Positions 24,813-34,100 of a DNA stretch of 64,000 nucleotides are shown here, in pieces. Below the pieces are notes generated by a model that saw nothing but the letters and a program-made list of their open reading frames with translations, did not search any database and was not told the origin of the DNA. Each line of letters opens with the position of its first letter. Positions within the stretch are counted from its first letter, which is position 1. The stretch lies in NCBI GenBank assembly GCA_903825285.1, contig CAIJZY010000041.1:1-64000 (forward strand). The letters run 5' to 3'. Source of the DNA: an uncultured Opitutia bacterium. Lineage in GTDB: Bacteria > Verrucomicrobiota > Verrucomicrobiia > Opitutales > Opitutaceae. Position numbers and translations under genes: made by a program.

Positions 24813-25136
24813 ATGAGCCGACGATCCCTCTGGTGGCTGCTCGTGGTGGGGCTGGGCGTGCTCCTCGCCTATGCGTGGAGCCGTCACGCCGCGCGGGTCG
24901 CCACACCGGCCGTCACCCGCCCGGCGCACGCGGCCGCCCCGGGGCCCGAGGTGCCGATCCAGGACCGCAAGACGATCGATTTCTCCAGCGGCCGGCCCGT
25001 GGTGAAGGACTCGCCGCAGGAGCAGGCGCTGATCGACGCCGCCGTGAAGGAAATGGACGCGGCCACGAAGGACATCACCTTTCCGCCCACCACCGGGCAG
25101 AAGCCGCCGCCACCCGCCCCGAAGCCCGCCCACTAG
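24813..25136 (+). CDS. Small single-pass membrane protein, unknown function
   Basis: A 107-residue protein with one N-terminal membrane helix (WWLLVVGLGVLLAYAW), a Pro/Ala-rich stretch, a charged segment (EQALIDAAVKEMDAATKD) and a Pro-rich tail PPPPAPKPAH. I recognise no family. It starts 30 bases after the upstream membrane protein on the same strand, so cotranscription is likely. The topology suggests a soluble part in the periplasm. Confidence 0.6.
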   Translation: MSRRSLWWLLVVGLGVLLAYAWSRHAARVATPAVTRPAHAAAPGPEVPIQDRKTIDFSSGRPVVKDSPQEQALIDAAVKEMDAATKDITFPPTTGQKPPPPAPKPAH

Positions 25137-25199
25137 GGGAAGCCGGCCAAGTCCTCGTTCCCCGGCGCGGGTACGCGCTGAGCTCGCAGGAACCAAGGC

Positions 25200-25282
25200 G
25201 GATCGCGGAAGCGCGGAGGGACTGAGGCGCGGAGACGAGCCACGATGCTCCGCGGTTCCGCACCGCCGGGTTTCCGCGATCC
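25200..25282. repeat. Inverted repeat built of CGCGGAAGCGCGG words, family I
   Basis: GGATCGCGGAA (25200-25210) is the exact reverse complement of 25272-25282, with imperfect GCGCGGAG/CTCCGCGG pairing inside. It lies in the gap between the convergent small membrane protein and YcfL-like genes. The first 18 bases of the left arm occur again, reverse-complemented, at 17677-17694. Confidence 0.75.
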
Positions 25283-25324
25283 TCGAAGTCGAGCGGCGGG
25301 CCGATGAAAATTGAACGACGCCCC

Positions 25325-25747
25325 TCAGTGCGTCAGCCGCACGCGGATGGTGTATTTCTTCGCGACGGCGTCCGCCGCGGTGAACCGCACGGCCTCGGTG
25401 GCGTGCTCGGGCAGGATGATGTTCCGGAACGGCGTCTCGTCGCCGGTGGTGAAGCCATGCGCGTCCTTGAACACGCAGTTGGTCTGGATCTGGATCAGGC
25501 GCCGGGCGCGGTTCTTCACGTTGGCCACCACCTCGATGCGCCCGTCGGGCAGCGTGCGCTCGCGCAGCCCGGTGCAGGAGACCGCCTCCTGCGTGGCCTG
25601 GTCGAGGAGGACGAACTTCTCGGTGTTCTCGACGGTGTACTTCGTCGTGTCCTGGGGCGTGGCCGGGCCCGACCCGGTCGCGCAGCCCGCGAGCAGGGCC
25701 AGTCCGGCGGCCGCGAGGGCGAGGGAAAGGTGGAGCTTGGTCTTCAT
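25325..25747 (-). CDS. YcfL-like (DUF1425) lipoprotein
   Basis: A 140-residue predicted lipoprotein. The signal sequence ends in the lipobox LLAGC at about residue 22. The mature part has VANVKNRARRLIQIQTNC and FRNIILPEHATEAVRFTA, matching the YcfL/DUF1425 beta-sandwich family found next to LpoB in enterobacteria. Here no penicillin-binding-protein gene is adjacent, so a link to peptidoglycan synthesis is not supported by context. The start codon ATG at 25747 gives a clean signal sequence. Confidence 0.8.
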   Translation of the reverse strand: MKTKLHLSLALAAAGLALLAGCATGSGPATPQDTTKYTVENTEKFVLLDQATQEAVSCTGLRERTLPDGRIEVVANVKNRARRLIQIQTNCVFKDAHGFTTGDETPFRNIILPEHATEAVRFTAADAVAKKYTIRVRLTH

Positions 25748-25856
25748 GGTCAGGTCAGGGGGGATGAGACTCCAGGCGGGCGATTAAGTTCGTTCGGAAT
25801 TGGGACGGCAAGGCATCCCCTTCCGCCACAGTGACGGACGAACGGCCGTTGGCATC

Positions 25857-25884
25857 AAAAAAAAGCGGCCGGGCGCCCGGCCGC
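25857..25884 (-). terminator. Strong Rho-independent terminator of the MarR-RND operon
   Basis: The 20 bases 25865-25884 form a perfect GC-only palindrome. On the minus strand it is followed directly by eight T residues (25864-25857). It lies 15 bases after the RND permease stop codon (25899-25901), exactly where an operon terminator is expected. Confidence 0.9.
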
Positions 25885-25898
25885 GGCCGCCGACCCGC

Positions 25899-28800
25899 CT
25901 ACTTGGCCGCCGCCGTCGCCCCGGCCGGCGTCGCCGGCGCGGCCTGCCGCCGGCGCCGCAGCGCGCGCGTGAAGCGGTCCATGTAGACGTAGATGACCGG
26001 GGTGATGTACAGCGTGAGCATCTGCGACACCACCAGCCCGCCCACCACCGCGAGGCCGAGCGGCCGGCGCGAGTCGGCGCCCGCCCCCAGCCCGAGGGCG
26101 ATGGGCACGGCGCCGGCCAGCGCGGCGAAGGTCGTCATCATGATCGGGCGGAACCGCACCACGCAGGCCTCGACGATCGCCTTTTCCGCGTCGAACGCCA
26201 CGCCCTGCTCGTGCTGCCGCGCGATCGCAAAGTCGATCATCATGATCGCGTTCTTCTTCACGATGCCGATCAGGAGGATCACGCCGACGTAGCCCATGAT
26301 GTTCAGCTCCTGCTTGAACGCCCAGAGCGTGAACAGCGCGCCGAAGCTCGCCGCCGGCAGGCCGGAGAGGATCGTCAGCGGGTGGATGAAGTCCTCGTAG
26401 AGGATGCCCAGCACGATGTAGATCACGATGACCGCCGTGAACAGCAGCAGGCCCATGCCCTGCATCGAGGAGGCGAAGGCCTGCGCCGCGCCCACGAAGC
26501 TGTAGGTGATCGTGGCCGGCAGCTCCTTGCGCGCAATCTCGTCCACCGCCGCCGTCGCCTCGCCGAGCGAGACGCCCGGCTTGAGGTTGAAGGAGAGGGT
26601 CACGGCCGGCAGCTGCCCGAGGTGCGCCACCGTCAGCGGCCCGACGTTGCGCCGCAGCGTCGCCACGGTGTCGAGCGACACCAGCTTGCCGCCGCGCGAA
26701 CGCAGGTAGATGAGCGAGAGCGCCGAGGCGTCGCGCTGGAATTCCGGCGCGACCTCCATGATGACGTAGTACTGGTTCGTGGGGGTGTAGATGGTGGAGA
26801 CCTGCCGCGTGCCGAATGCGCTGTAGAGCGAGTTCTCGATCTGCTCGGGCGTGATGCCCAGCGTGGCCGCGCGGTCGCGCTGGATGTCCACGCGCAGCTG
26901 CGGGCTCGTGATCAGCAGGTCGGTGTTGACGTCCGTCAGCTGCGGGAGCGCGCGGAACTTCTTCTCGAGCACCTCCGACATGGCGTACAGCTCCCGGAGG
27001 TTGCTGCCCGTGAGCGTGAACTGATAGAGGGCCTTGGTCAGCTGGCCGCCGATGCGGATGGCAGGCGGGACCTGCGGGTAGGCGCGGAGGCCCGGAACGA
27101 CGGAGAGCTTCTGCCGGAGGTCCGTCATGATGACGTCGATCGACGGGCGCTCGCGGCGCGGCCGCAGGCGCATGAAGATGCGGCCCTGGTTGGGGGTCGA
27201 GCTGATCGAGCCGCCGCCGCCCATGGCGGACATGAACGCATCCACGTACGGCTGTTCCGCCACGATCGCCGCGGCCGCCTTCTGGTGCCGCACCATCTCC
27301 TCGAAGGAGATGTCCTGCGCCGCCTCGGTGAAGACCAGCACGATGCCCGTGTCGTCCGTCGGGATGAAGCCCTGGGGCAGCGCCTTCACCAGGCCCGCCG
27401 TCAGGAAGGCCATCAGCACCGCCACGCCCACCACCGTCAACCGGTGCTTCAGGCTGATGTGCAGCGTGCGCTCATAGGCGCCGCGCACCCGGTCGAACAG
27501 GCGCTCGCTCCACTCGTAGAGCTGACCATGCGCCGAGCCCGCCGCCGGGCCGCCGTGGCCGTGCGGCTTGAGGAACCGGCTGCAGAGCATCGGCGTGAGG
27601 GTCAGCGACACCACGCCCGAGACCAGGATCGCCGAGGTGATCGTCACCGCGAACTCGTGCAGCAGCCGGCCGAGGATGCCGCCCATGAACATCAGCGGGA
27701 TGAACACCGCCACGAGCGACAGGGTCATCGAGAGGATGGTGAAGCCGATCTCCCGCGAGCCCTTGAACGCCGCCTCGCGCACCGTCATCCCGGTCTCCAG
27801 GTGCCGCACGATGTTCTCGAGCATCACGATCGCGTCGTCCACCACGAAGCCCACGCACAGCGTCAGCGCGAGCAGCGAGAGGTTGTCCAGCGAGTAGCCG
27901 AAGAAGTACATCGTGACGAACGTGCCGAGCAGCGCCATCGGGATCGCCACGCTCGGGATCACCGTCGCCCAGACCGAGCGCAGGAAGAGGAAGATCACCA
28001 GCACCACGAGGGCGACGGAGAGCATGAGCGTGAACTGCACGTCATGCACGGAGTCGCGCACCGCCTCGGAGTTGTCGCGGAGGATGCTCAGGCTCACCGA
28101 CTCGGGCATCTGCTTCGCGAAGATCGGCAGCAGCGAGCGCACGCGGCCGACCACCTCGACGGTGTTCACGCCGGGCTGCTTCTGCACCGCCAGGACGATC
28201 GAGCGGGAGGGGTTGAGCTTCCCGTCCGCGCCGCGCTCGGCGTACCAGTTCGCCACGCGGGAGTCCTGCACGCTGTCGATCACCTGCGCGAGCTCGCCCA
28301 GGCGGACCGGCGCGCCGTTGCGGTAGGCGACGACGATGCTGGTGAACTCGCGGGCGTTCGCCAGCTGGCCGCTGGCCAGGATCTGCACGGACTGCCGGTA
28401 GCCGTCCAGCAGGCCCGTCGGCTGGTTGACGTTGTGCGCGCTCAGCGCCGTCTGCACCTCGTCGAGCGTGATGCCGCGGCTGGCCAGCAGCCGGGGATCG
28501 AGGCGGACCCGCAGCGCGTACTTCTGCGCGCCGTAGACCTGGACCTGGGAGACGCCGTCCACCGTCGAGATGCGCTGGGCCAGCATCGTCTCCGCATACT
28601 CGTCCACCACGGACAGCGGGAGCGTCGGCGAGGCCAGCGCGAGGAAGAGCACGGGCTGGTCGGCCGGGTTGGTCTTCCGGAAGGACGGCGGCGCCGGCAT
28701 GTCGTTCGGCAGGCGCCGCAGGACCGCCGCGATCGCCGCCTGCACGTCCTGCGCCGCCGCGTCGATGTTGCGGTCGAGGCTGAACTGCAGCGTGATCGAG

Positions 28801-29066
28801 GTGTTGCCCGTGTTGCTGGTCGACGTCATCGAGTCGATGCCCGAGATCGTCGAGAACTGCTGCTCCAGCACCGTCGCCACGGCGCTGGCCATCGTCTCCG
28901 GCGTGGCGCCCGGCAGGCTGGCATTCACGACGATGGTCGGGAAGTCCACGGTCGGCAGGTCGCTGACCGGCAGGAGCCGGTAGGCCATGACGCCGAAGAG
29001 GCACAGCGCCGCGGTCAGCAGCGTCGTCATCACCGGCCGGCGGATGCAAAGTTCCGGGAGGTTCAT
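25899..29066 (-). CDS. RND multidrug efflux permease (HAE-1, MdtB/MexB-like)
   Basis: A 1055-residue inner-membrane proton-driven pump of the hydrophobe/amphiphile efflux class. It begins MNLPELCIRRPVMTTLL, with the cytoplasmic-helix and TM1 pattern of MdtB/MdtC-type proteins. The proton-relay acidic pair lies in TM4 (GFVVDDAIVMLEN). The second half repeats the fold and contains GVILLIGIVKKNAIMMIDFA. Length and layout are standard. It follows its adaptor gene by 16 bases and the MarR regulator gene before that. The likely function is export of toxic compounds across the outer membrane; no TolC-type gene is present here. Confidence 0.95.
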   Translation of the reverse strand: MNLPELCIRRPVMTTLLTAALCLFGVMAYRLLPVSDLPTVDFPTIVVNASLPGATPETMASAVATVLEQQFSTISGIDSMTSTSNTGNTSITLQFSLDRNIDAAAQDVQAAIAAVLRRLPNDMPAPPSFRKTNPADQPVLFLALASPTLPLSVVDEYAETMLAQRISTVDGVSQVQVYGAQKYALRVRLDPRLLASRGITLDEVQTALSAHNVNQPTGLLDGYRQSVQILASGQLANAREFTSIVVAYRNGAPVRLGELAQVIDSVQDSRVANWYAERGADGKLNPSRSIVLAVQKQPGVNTVEVVGRVRSLLPIFAKQMPESVSLSILRDNSEAVRDSVHDVQFTLMLSVALVVLVIFLFLRSVWATVIPSVAIPMALLGTFVTMYFFGYSLDNLSLLALTLCVGFVVDDAIVMLENIVRHLETGMTVREAAFKGSREIGFTILSMTLSLVAVFIPLMFMGGILGRLLHEFAVTITSAILVSGVVSLTLTPMLCSRFLKPHGHGGPAAGSAHGQLYEWSERLFDRVRGAYERTLHISLKHRLTVVGVAVLMAFLTAGLVKALPQGFIPTDDTGIVLVFTEAAQDISFEEMVRHQKAAAAIVAEQPYVDAFMSAMGGGGSISSTPNQGRIFMRLRPRRERPSIDVIMTDLRQKLSVVPGLRAYPQVPPAIRIGGQLTKALYQFTLTGSNLRELYAMSEVLEKKFRALPQLTDVNTDLLITSPQLRVDIQRDRAATLGITPEQIENSLYSAFGTRQVSTIYTPTNQYYVIMEVAPEFQRDASALSLIYLRSRGGKLVSLDTVATLRRNVGPLTVAHLGQLPAVTLSFNLKPGVSLGEATAAVDEIARKELPATITYSFVGAAQAFASSMQGMGLLLFTAVIVIYIVLGILYEDFIHPLTILSGLPAASFGALFTLWAFKQELNIMGYVGVILLIGIVKKNAIMMIDFAIARQHEQGVAFDAEKAIVEACVVRFRPIMMTTFAALAGAVPIALGLGAGADSRRPLGLAVVGGLVVSQMLTLYITPVIYVYMDRFTRALRRRRQAAPATPAGATAAAK

Positions 29067-29082
29067 CGCGGGGGTCTCCGGT

Positions 29083-30231
29083 TCAGGGTTGGCCCAGCGG
29101 CGCGCCCGAGGCCTGCCGCGGTTCGGCCCGCATGCCGGGCAGCAGGCGGAGCTGGCCGTCGGTCACCACCGTCTCGCCGGCGCGCACGCCGCTGGCCAGC
29201 AGCGTGGAGTCGCCCGCGGTGCGCGCGACCTTCACGGGGCGGAGCTCGACGGTGGAGTCGGACTTCAGGACGAAGACGGTGGAGCCGTTCTGGCTGCTCT
29301 GCACCGCGGTCGAGGGCACCACGATCGCGGCGCGGTCCACCCCCACCCGCGTGACCACGTAGACGAACCGGCCGGGCCAGAAGGCGAGGTCGTCGTTGGG
29401 GAAGATGGCCTTGAGCGTGACCATGCCGGTGGTGGGGTCGACGGTGTTGTCGATGAACTCGAGCCGGCCGTTCTGCCGGGTGAGGCCGGTGTTCCGCTCC
29501 GTGGCGGTGACCGTGGCGCGGCCCTCGGTGAAGGCCGCGCGGATCTCGTCCAGCGTGTTCTCCGGCACCGCGTAGGTGACGGCCACGGGCGCGAGCTGGT
29601 TGATGGTGACGAGGGTGAAGCTGTTGTCGTTGGCCTTCACCAGCGCGCCCTCATGGAGCAGGCGCTGGCCGGTCCGGCCCGCGATCGGCGCGCGGATCTG
29701 CGTGTACCCGAGCTGCAGCTCGGCGTTGGCCACGGCGGCCTCCTTGGCCTGCACCTGTGCCGCCGAGGTCTCGTCCTTCGTGACGTACTGGACGTACTCC
29801 TCCTTCGAGACCACCGCCTGCTGGTCGAGCCGCTGGTAGCGGTCGAGGTCCGCCTTCGCCTGCACCGCCACCGCCCGCGCGTTGGCGAGGTCGGCCCGCG
29901 CGCTGCGCAGGCTGTTCTCGAACGGCCGGCGGTCGAGCGTGACGAGCAGGTCGCCTACCTTCACGTCCTGGCCCTCGGCGAAGTTCACCGTGGCGATCAC
30001 GCCGTCCACCTGGGACTTCACGCTGACCGTGCGCTGCGCCTGCACCGTGCCGATGGCCTCGACCTGGCGCGGGACGTCCTGCTGCACCGCCACCGCGACC
30101 TGCACCGGCACCGCCGGGGCCGCGCCGCCGCCGCGGTTCGCGCCGGGGCCGCAGCCCGTGGTCGCCAGCAGCGCCGCGCCGAGCAGCGGCAGCGCACATT
30201 TCATCAGGGAGGGGAAGGTTTCAGTTTTCAT
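29083..30231 (-). CDS. RND efflux periplasmic adaptor (membrane fusion) protein
   Basis: A 382-residue adaptor with an N-terminal hydrophobic stretch ending at a Cys (ALLATTGC), probably a lipoprotein anchor with a weak lipobox. The usual order follows: first lipoyl half (VSVKSQVDGVIATVNFAEGQ), an alpha hairpin (about residues 100-165), second lipoyl half (LGYTQIRAPIAGRTGQRLLH), beta-barrel and membrane-proximal domains ending near LRLLPGMRAE. The ATG at 30231 overlaps the MarR gene by 11 bases, which suggests coupling. A later ATG at 30204 is a possible alternative. Confidence 0.92.
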   Translation of the reverse strand: MKTETFPSLMKCALPLLGAALLATTGCGPGANRGGGAAPAVPVQVAVAVQQDVPRQVEAIGTVQAQRTVSVKSQVDGVIATVNFAEGQDVKVGDLLVTLDRRPFENSLRSARADLANARAVAVQAKADLDRYQRLDQQAVVSKEEYVQYVTKDETSAAQVQAKEAAVANAELQLGYTQIRAPIAGRTGQRLLHEGALVKANDNSFTLVTINQLAPVAVTYAVPENTLDEIRAAFTEGRATVTATERNTGLTRQNGRLEFIDNTVDPTTGMVTLKAIFPNDDLAFWPGRFVYVVTRVGVDRAAIVVPSTAVQSSQNGSTVFVLKSDSTVELRPVKVARTAGDSTLLASGVRAGETVVTDGQLRLLPGMRAEPRQASGAPLGQP

Positions 30232-30694
30232 CGGGACGTTGCTTCGCCCGGGCTTCCAGGCGGAGGAGATTGGTTTTGATGTGCAGGAGGTCGTCAATCA
30301 AGGCCGCCCGGCGCGCGGACGTGAGCCCGCCGAGGTACTCCTCGCGCAGCTGCGCGGCCATGCTCTCGAGCCGCTGCGCCAGGCGCGCGGCCTTCGGCGT
30401 CAGGTGGAGGTCGTAGGCCCGGCCGTCCCGCGCGCGGGCCCGGCGCTCGATCCAGCCGGCCTGCTCGAGCCGGTTCGCCTGCCGGCTCACCGTGATCCGC
30501 TCCATCTGCAGGCTCTCGGCCAGCTCGCTCTGCGTGCAGCCGGGCCGGCGGGCGAGATGGTAGAGGAACAGCCACTGCGCCCGGGTCAGCCGCAGGCCGC
30601 GGATCCGGCGGTCGAACTCCTTCCGCGCCAGCCGGCTGATGTCGCCGATGACAAACCCCAGGTGGCGGTCGAACGTGGACGGGCGGAGGGCCAT
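30221..30694 (-). CDS. MarR family transcriptional regulator
   Basis: A 157-residue winged-helix DNA-binding protein. The HTH is in CTQSELAESLQMERITVSRQ and the wing has RRARARDGRAYDLHLT, followed by C-terminal dimerisation helices. It is the first gene of the efflux operon and overlaps the adaptor gene by 11 bases, so it probably represses its own operon and is released by a pump substrate. The ATG at 30694 is preferred over an in-frame TTG at 30703. A perfect 14-base palindrome lies 13 bases upstream of the start. Confidence 0.9.
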   Translation of the reverse strand: MALRPSTFDRHLGFVIGDISRLARKEFDRRIRGLRLTRAQWLFLYHLARRPGCTQSELAESLQMERITVSRQANRLEQAGWIERRARARDGRAYDLHLTPKAARLAQRLESMAAQLREEYLGGLTSARRAALIDDLLHIKTNLLRLEARAKQRPDEN

Positions 30695-30707
30695 GAAGGG
30701 CAATTTC

Positions 30708-30721
30708 GTAAGCTAGCTTAC
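30708..30721. promoter_or_regulatory. Candidate MarR operator
   Basis: GTAAGCTAGCTTAC is a perfect 14-base palindrome just upstream of the MarR gene start. Its AT-containing core stands out in GC-rich surroundings. A minus-strand TTGTCT upstream could be a -35 box with the palindrome covering the -10 region, but no convincing -10 is seen. Autoregulation through such sites is common for MarR proteins; binding here is inferred. Confidence 0.6.
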
Positions 30722-30802
30722 TATCCGAGACAAGCCTGCGGCGGAGATTTTTCCCGGCCGCGCTGGCCGCCCGCGGCGGGGTGGCCAGGCTGCGGCCGAC
30801 CC

Positions 30803-30987
30803 CTGAGCCGGACCTTCATCCTCGCGCTCGACCAGGGCACCACCTCCTCGCGCGCCCTGGTCTTTGACCGCCGCGGCCGGATCCACGGCGCCGGCCGCAC
30901 CTTCCGTCCCCGGGCGCCGCGGGCCGCCATGCAGGCCTCCGGCGCAACTGGCACCGCGCCGTGCTGCGCGCCAAGGCCTGGGCCTGA
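30803..30987 (+). pseudogene. Remnant of glycerol kinase (N- and C-terminal ends only)
   Basis: From 30803 one frame reads LSRTFILALDQGTTSSRALV and on through FDRRGRIHGAGRTF, the unmistakable N-terminus of glycerol kinase with its phosphate-binding DQGTTSSRA loop, but with CTG where the ATG should be. In another frame, 30946-30987 reads NWHRAVLRAKAWA and stop, resembling the enzyme's C-terminal end. About 450 residues between them are missing. I read this as an internal deletion of glpK leaving both ends. The rest of the 400-base gap between MarR and the coiled-coil gene shows no gene. Confidence 0.7.
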
Positions 30988-31101
30988 CCCCGCGCCAGGC
31001 GGTCCGGGCGGGGCCCCGCCACCCACCCGCCGGCCGGGAAAAGCGGTCAAAACGGATTCGCGTGTTGAGTCAGCGTCAAAAGCACTTAGGGGTGGTGCGC
31101 C

Positions 31102-34100
31102 ATGTTTTCCTACGCCCGCATCGTCCTGCTGCTGCTGGCGGTGGCCACCTCCCGTCTGCTTGCGGCCGAACCGCCTGAGATCGTCTCGCTCAGGGCCAAG
31201 GCCGAAAAAGGCAACGCCATCGCCCAGTACAACCTCGGCCTCGCCTACACCGAGGGCCAGCAGGTCCCCGTCGACTACGCCGAGGCCTTCGTCTGGCTCA
31301 CCCTCGCCTCGGAGAACGGCTCCACCGGCAAGGCGCTCAACACCGTGCTTGGCAACATCACCGACGCCCAGCTCACCGAGGGCCGCAAGCGCCTGGACAA
31401 CTACCGCTCCGTCATCGCCGCCGGCTCCAAGTCGCTCGGCCTCGCCCACGGCGCCCCCCGGACCGGCCGCAACTTCAGCCTCAACGCCACCGCCCCCTCG
31501 CCCACCGTCGTCAGCACCAGCGCGCCCCCCGCCGACACGCCCCTCACGCACGCGCCCGAGCCCGCCGCGCCCGCCCTGCCCATCGGGCCCAACCCCAACG
31601 CCGCCGCCGAGACCGAGCTCGCCACCCTGCGCGGCGACCGCCGGCAGCTGAGCGATGAGCTCGCCAGCGCATGGAAGGAAAACACCCAGCTCAAGAACGA
31701 CCTCGGCGCCACCCAGGCCTTCCTTTCCGACAGCAAGACCCGCGTCGCCGAGCAGACCGCCGCCCTCGCCAAGCTCCAGGCCCAGGTCGCCAAGGCCACC
31801 CTCTCGGCCAACGAGGCCGCCGCCGCCACGACGGCGCTGAAGTCCGCCCAGCAGGAACTCGCCGCCGCCCAGGCCGCCCGCACCGCCGAGCAGGCCAAGG
31901 CCGAGGCCGCGCTTAAAAGCCTGACCGCAGAAAAAAGCCAGCTGGCCGCCACCGCCGAAGCCCAGGCCAAGGAAATCGCCGCGCTCAACCAGAAGCTCGC
32001 CGCCCCGTCCGGCGATGCCACCAAGGCCGCGAAACTCGCGCAGGATCTCACCGCCGCCCAGGCCCAGCTCGCCCAGGGCGAGCAGTCCCGCCACGCCCTG
32101 GCCGCGGACAAGGCCGCCGCCGAGTCCAAGCTCGCGCAGCTTGGAACTGAGCATGACCAGCTCGCCGCCCAGCTGGCCCAGGCCACCGCGACCGCGGACG
32201 CCCGCGCCAAGGAAATCGCCGCGCTCAACCAGAAGCTCGCCGCCCCGTCGGGCGACGCCACCAAGGCCGCGAAGCTCGCGCAGGATCTCACCGCCGCCCA
32301 GGCCCAGCTCGCCCAGGCGGAACAGGCCCGCAACGCGCTGGCCGCGGACAAGACCCAGCTGACCGCCGCCCGCGACGCCGCCGAGGCCGCCCGCGCCCAA
32401 GCCGCCGCCACCGCGGACGCCCAGGCCAAGACCATCGCCGAACTGAACCTGAAGCTCGCCGCCGCGACCGACGCCGGCCGCGGCCAGGCCAAGACCGCCG
32501 CCCAGCTCGCCGACCTGCAGACGCAGATCGCCACACTCACCGCTCAGCTCGCGACGGAAAAAGCCGCCGCCGCCAAGTCCACCGGCGACCTGGAGGCGAA
32601 GCTCGCCACCGCGCGCCAGGACACCGACGACGCCCGGCGCCTCGCCTCGTCCGGCAGGGACGAGCAGGCCAAGGCCGCGGCTGCGATCAAGATTCTGACC
32701 GCGGAAAAGAACCAGCTCGCCACCGCCCGCGACGCCGCCGAGACCGCCCGCGTGCAGGCCGCCGCCACCGCAGAGTCCCAGGCCAAGGAAATCGCCGCGC
32801 TTAACCAGAAGCTCGTCGCCGCGGCCAAACCTTCCGCGGAGCTCGCCTCCACCCAGAGCGACCTGCAGGCCGCGCGGGAAAAACTCTCCGCTCTGGGCAC
32901 GCAGCTGGCCTCCGCCAAGGAGTTTGTCGCCACCTCCGACGCGGCCAAGCTCCACGCCGAGGCCGCGGTCACCGCCCTGCAGGCCGAGCAGGCCCGGCTC
33001 ACCGCCGCCGGCGCCGCTGACAAAACCTCGCTGGCGAAGTCCGAGGCCGCCCTCAAGGACCTGACCGCGGAAAAGAGCCAGCTGACCGCCGCCCGTGATG
33101 CCGCCGAGACCGCGCGCGCGCAGGCCGCCGCCACCGCAGAGGCCCAGGCCAAGACGATCGCGGAATTGAACCAGAAGCTCGCCGCCGCCACCGAGGCCAG
33201 CCGCAGCACCGCGAGCGAAGCCCTGCGCCGCGCGGAATTCGCCGCCAAGGAATCCGCCGCGCAAGTCATCGCGCTCAAGGCCAAGGCGCAGGCGCTCGAC
33301 GCCGCGCGCACCGCCGCCCTCGCTGAACAGGCGCAGGCCACCGACCGTGCCAAGAAACTCGCGACCGACCTCGACGCCGCGCACAAGGAGACGGAAGCCG
33401 CCAAGGTCCTCGCCGCCAAGCAGGCCGAGCTCGCCAACACGGAACTTACCAAGCTCCGCACCCAGCTCCAGGCCCTCCAGGCCGAGCAGGCCAAGGCCGG
33501 CGGCGACAAGACCGCCCTGGCGAAGTCCGAGGCCGCGCTCAAGGACCTGACCGCGGAAAAGAGCCAGCTTGCCGCCGCCCGCGACGCCGCCGAGGCCGCC
33601 CGCGTGCAAGCCGCCGCCGCCGCCGAAGCCCAGGCCAAGACCATTGCCGAACTGAACCAGAAACTGACGGCCGCCACCGCCGAGCTAGCCGCCAGCGCGG
33701 CCCAGGCCAAGGAGCTTTCGACGCAGCTGGCCGCCGCGCGCCAGGGCAACGAATCCGCCCAGCATCTCGCCACGACGGCCACCGCCGAGCAGGCCAAGGC
33801 CGAGGCCGCGATCAAGAACCTGACCGCGGACAAGAACCAGCTCGCGGCCGCCCGCGACGCCGCCGAGGCCGCCCGCGCCCAGGCCGCCGCCGCCGCGGAA
33901 TCCCAGGCCAAGGAAATCGACGCGCTCAGCCAGAAGCTCGCCGCCGCGGACCAGGCGGCCCAGGCCGCCGCCAAGCAGGCCGAGGACAAGTCGTCCAAGC
34001 TCGGCCAGGAACTTGCCGGGACCCAGGCCCAGCTCACCAAGGCCGAGCACGCGCGGGACGCAATTGCCGCGGAGAAAGCGGCGTCCGACGGCCGCCTCAC

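Noticed and set aside
25800-29354. Open frame of 1184 codons on the plus strand
   Set aside because: Antisense shadow of the other RND permease; the His/Arg/Asp-rich translation has no domain pattern.
30721-33609. Open frame of 962 codons on the minus strand, Gly/Leu-rich
   Set aside because: Antisense to the repetitive coiled-coil gene; its apparent repeats mirror the sense repeats. A further 878-codon frame at 33685-36321 is the same effect.
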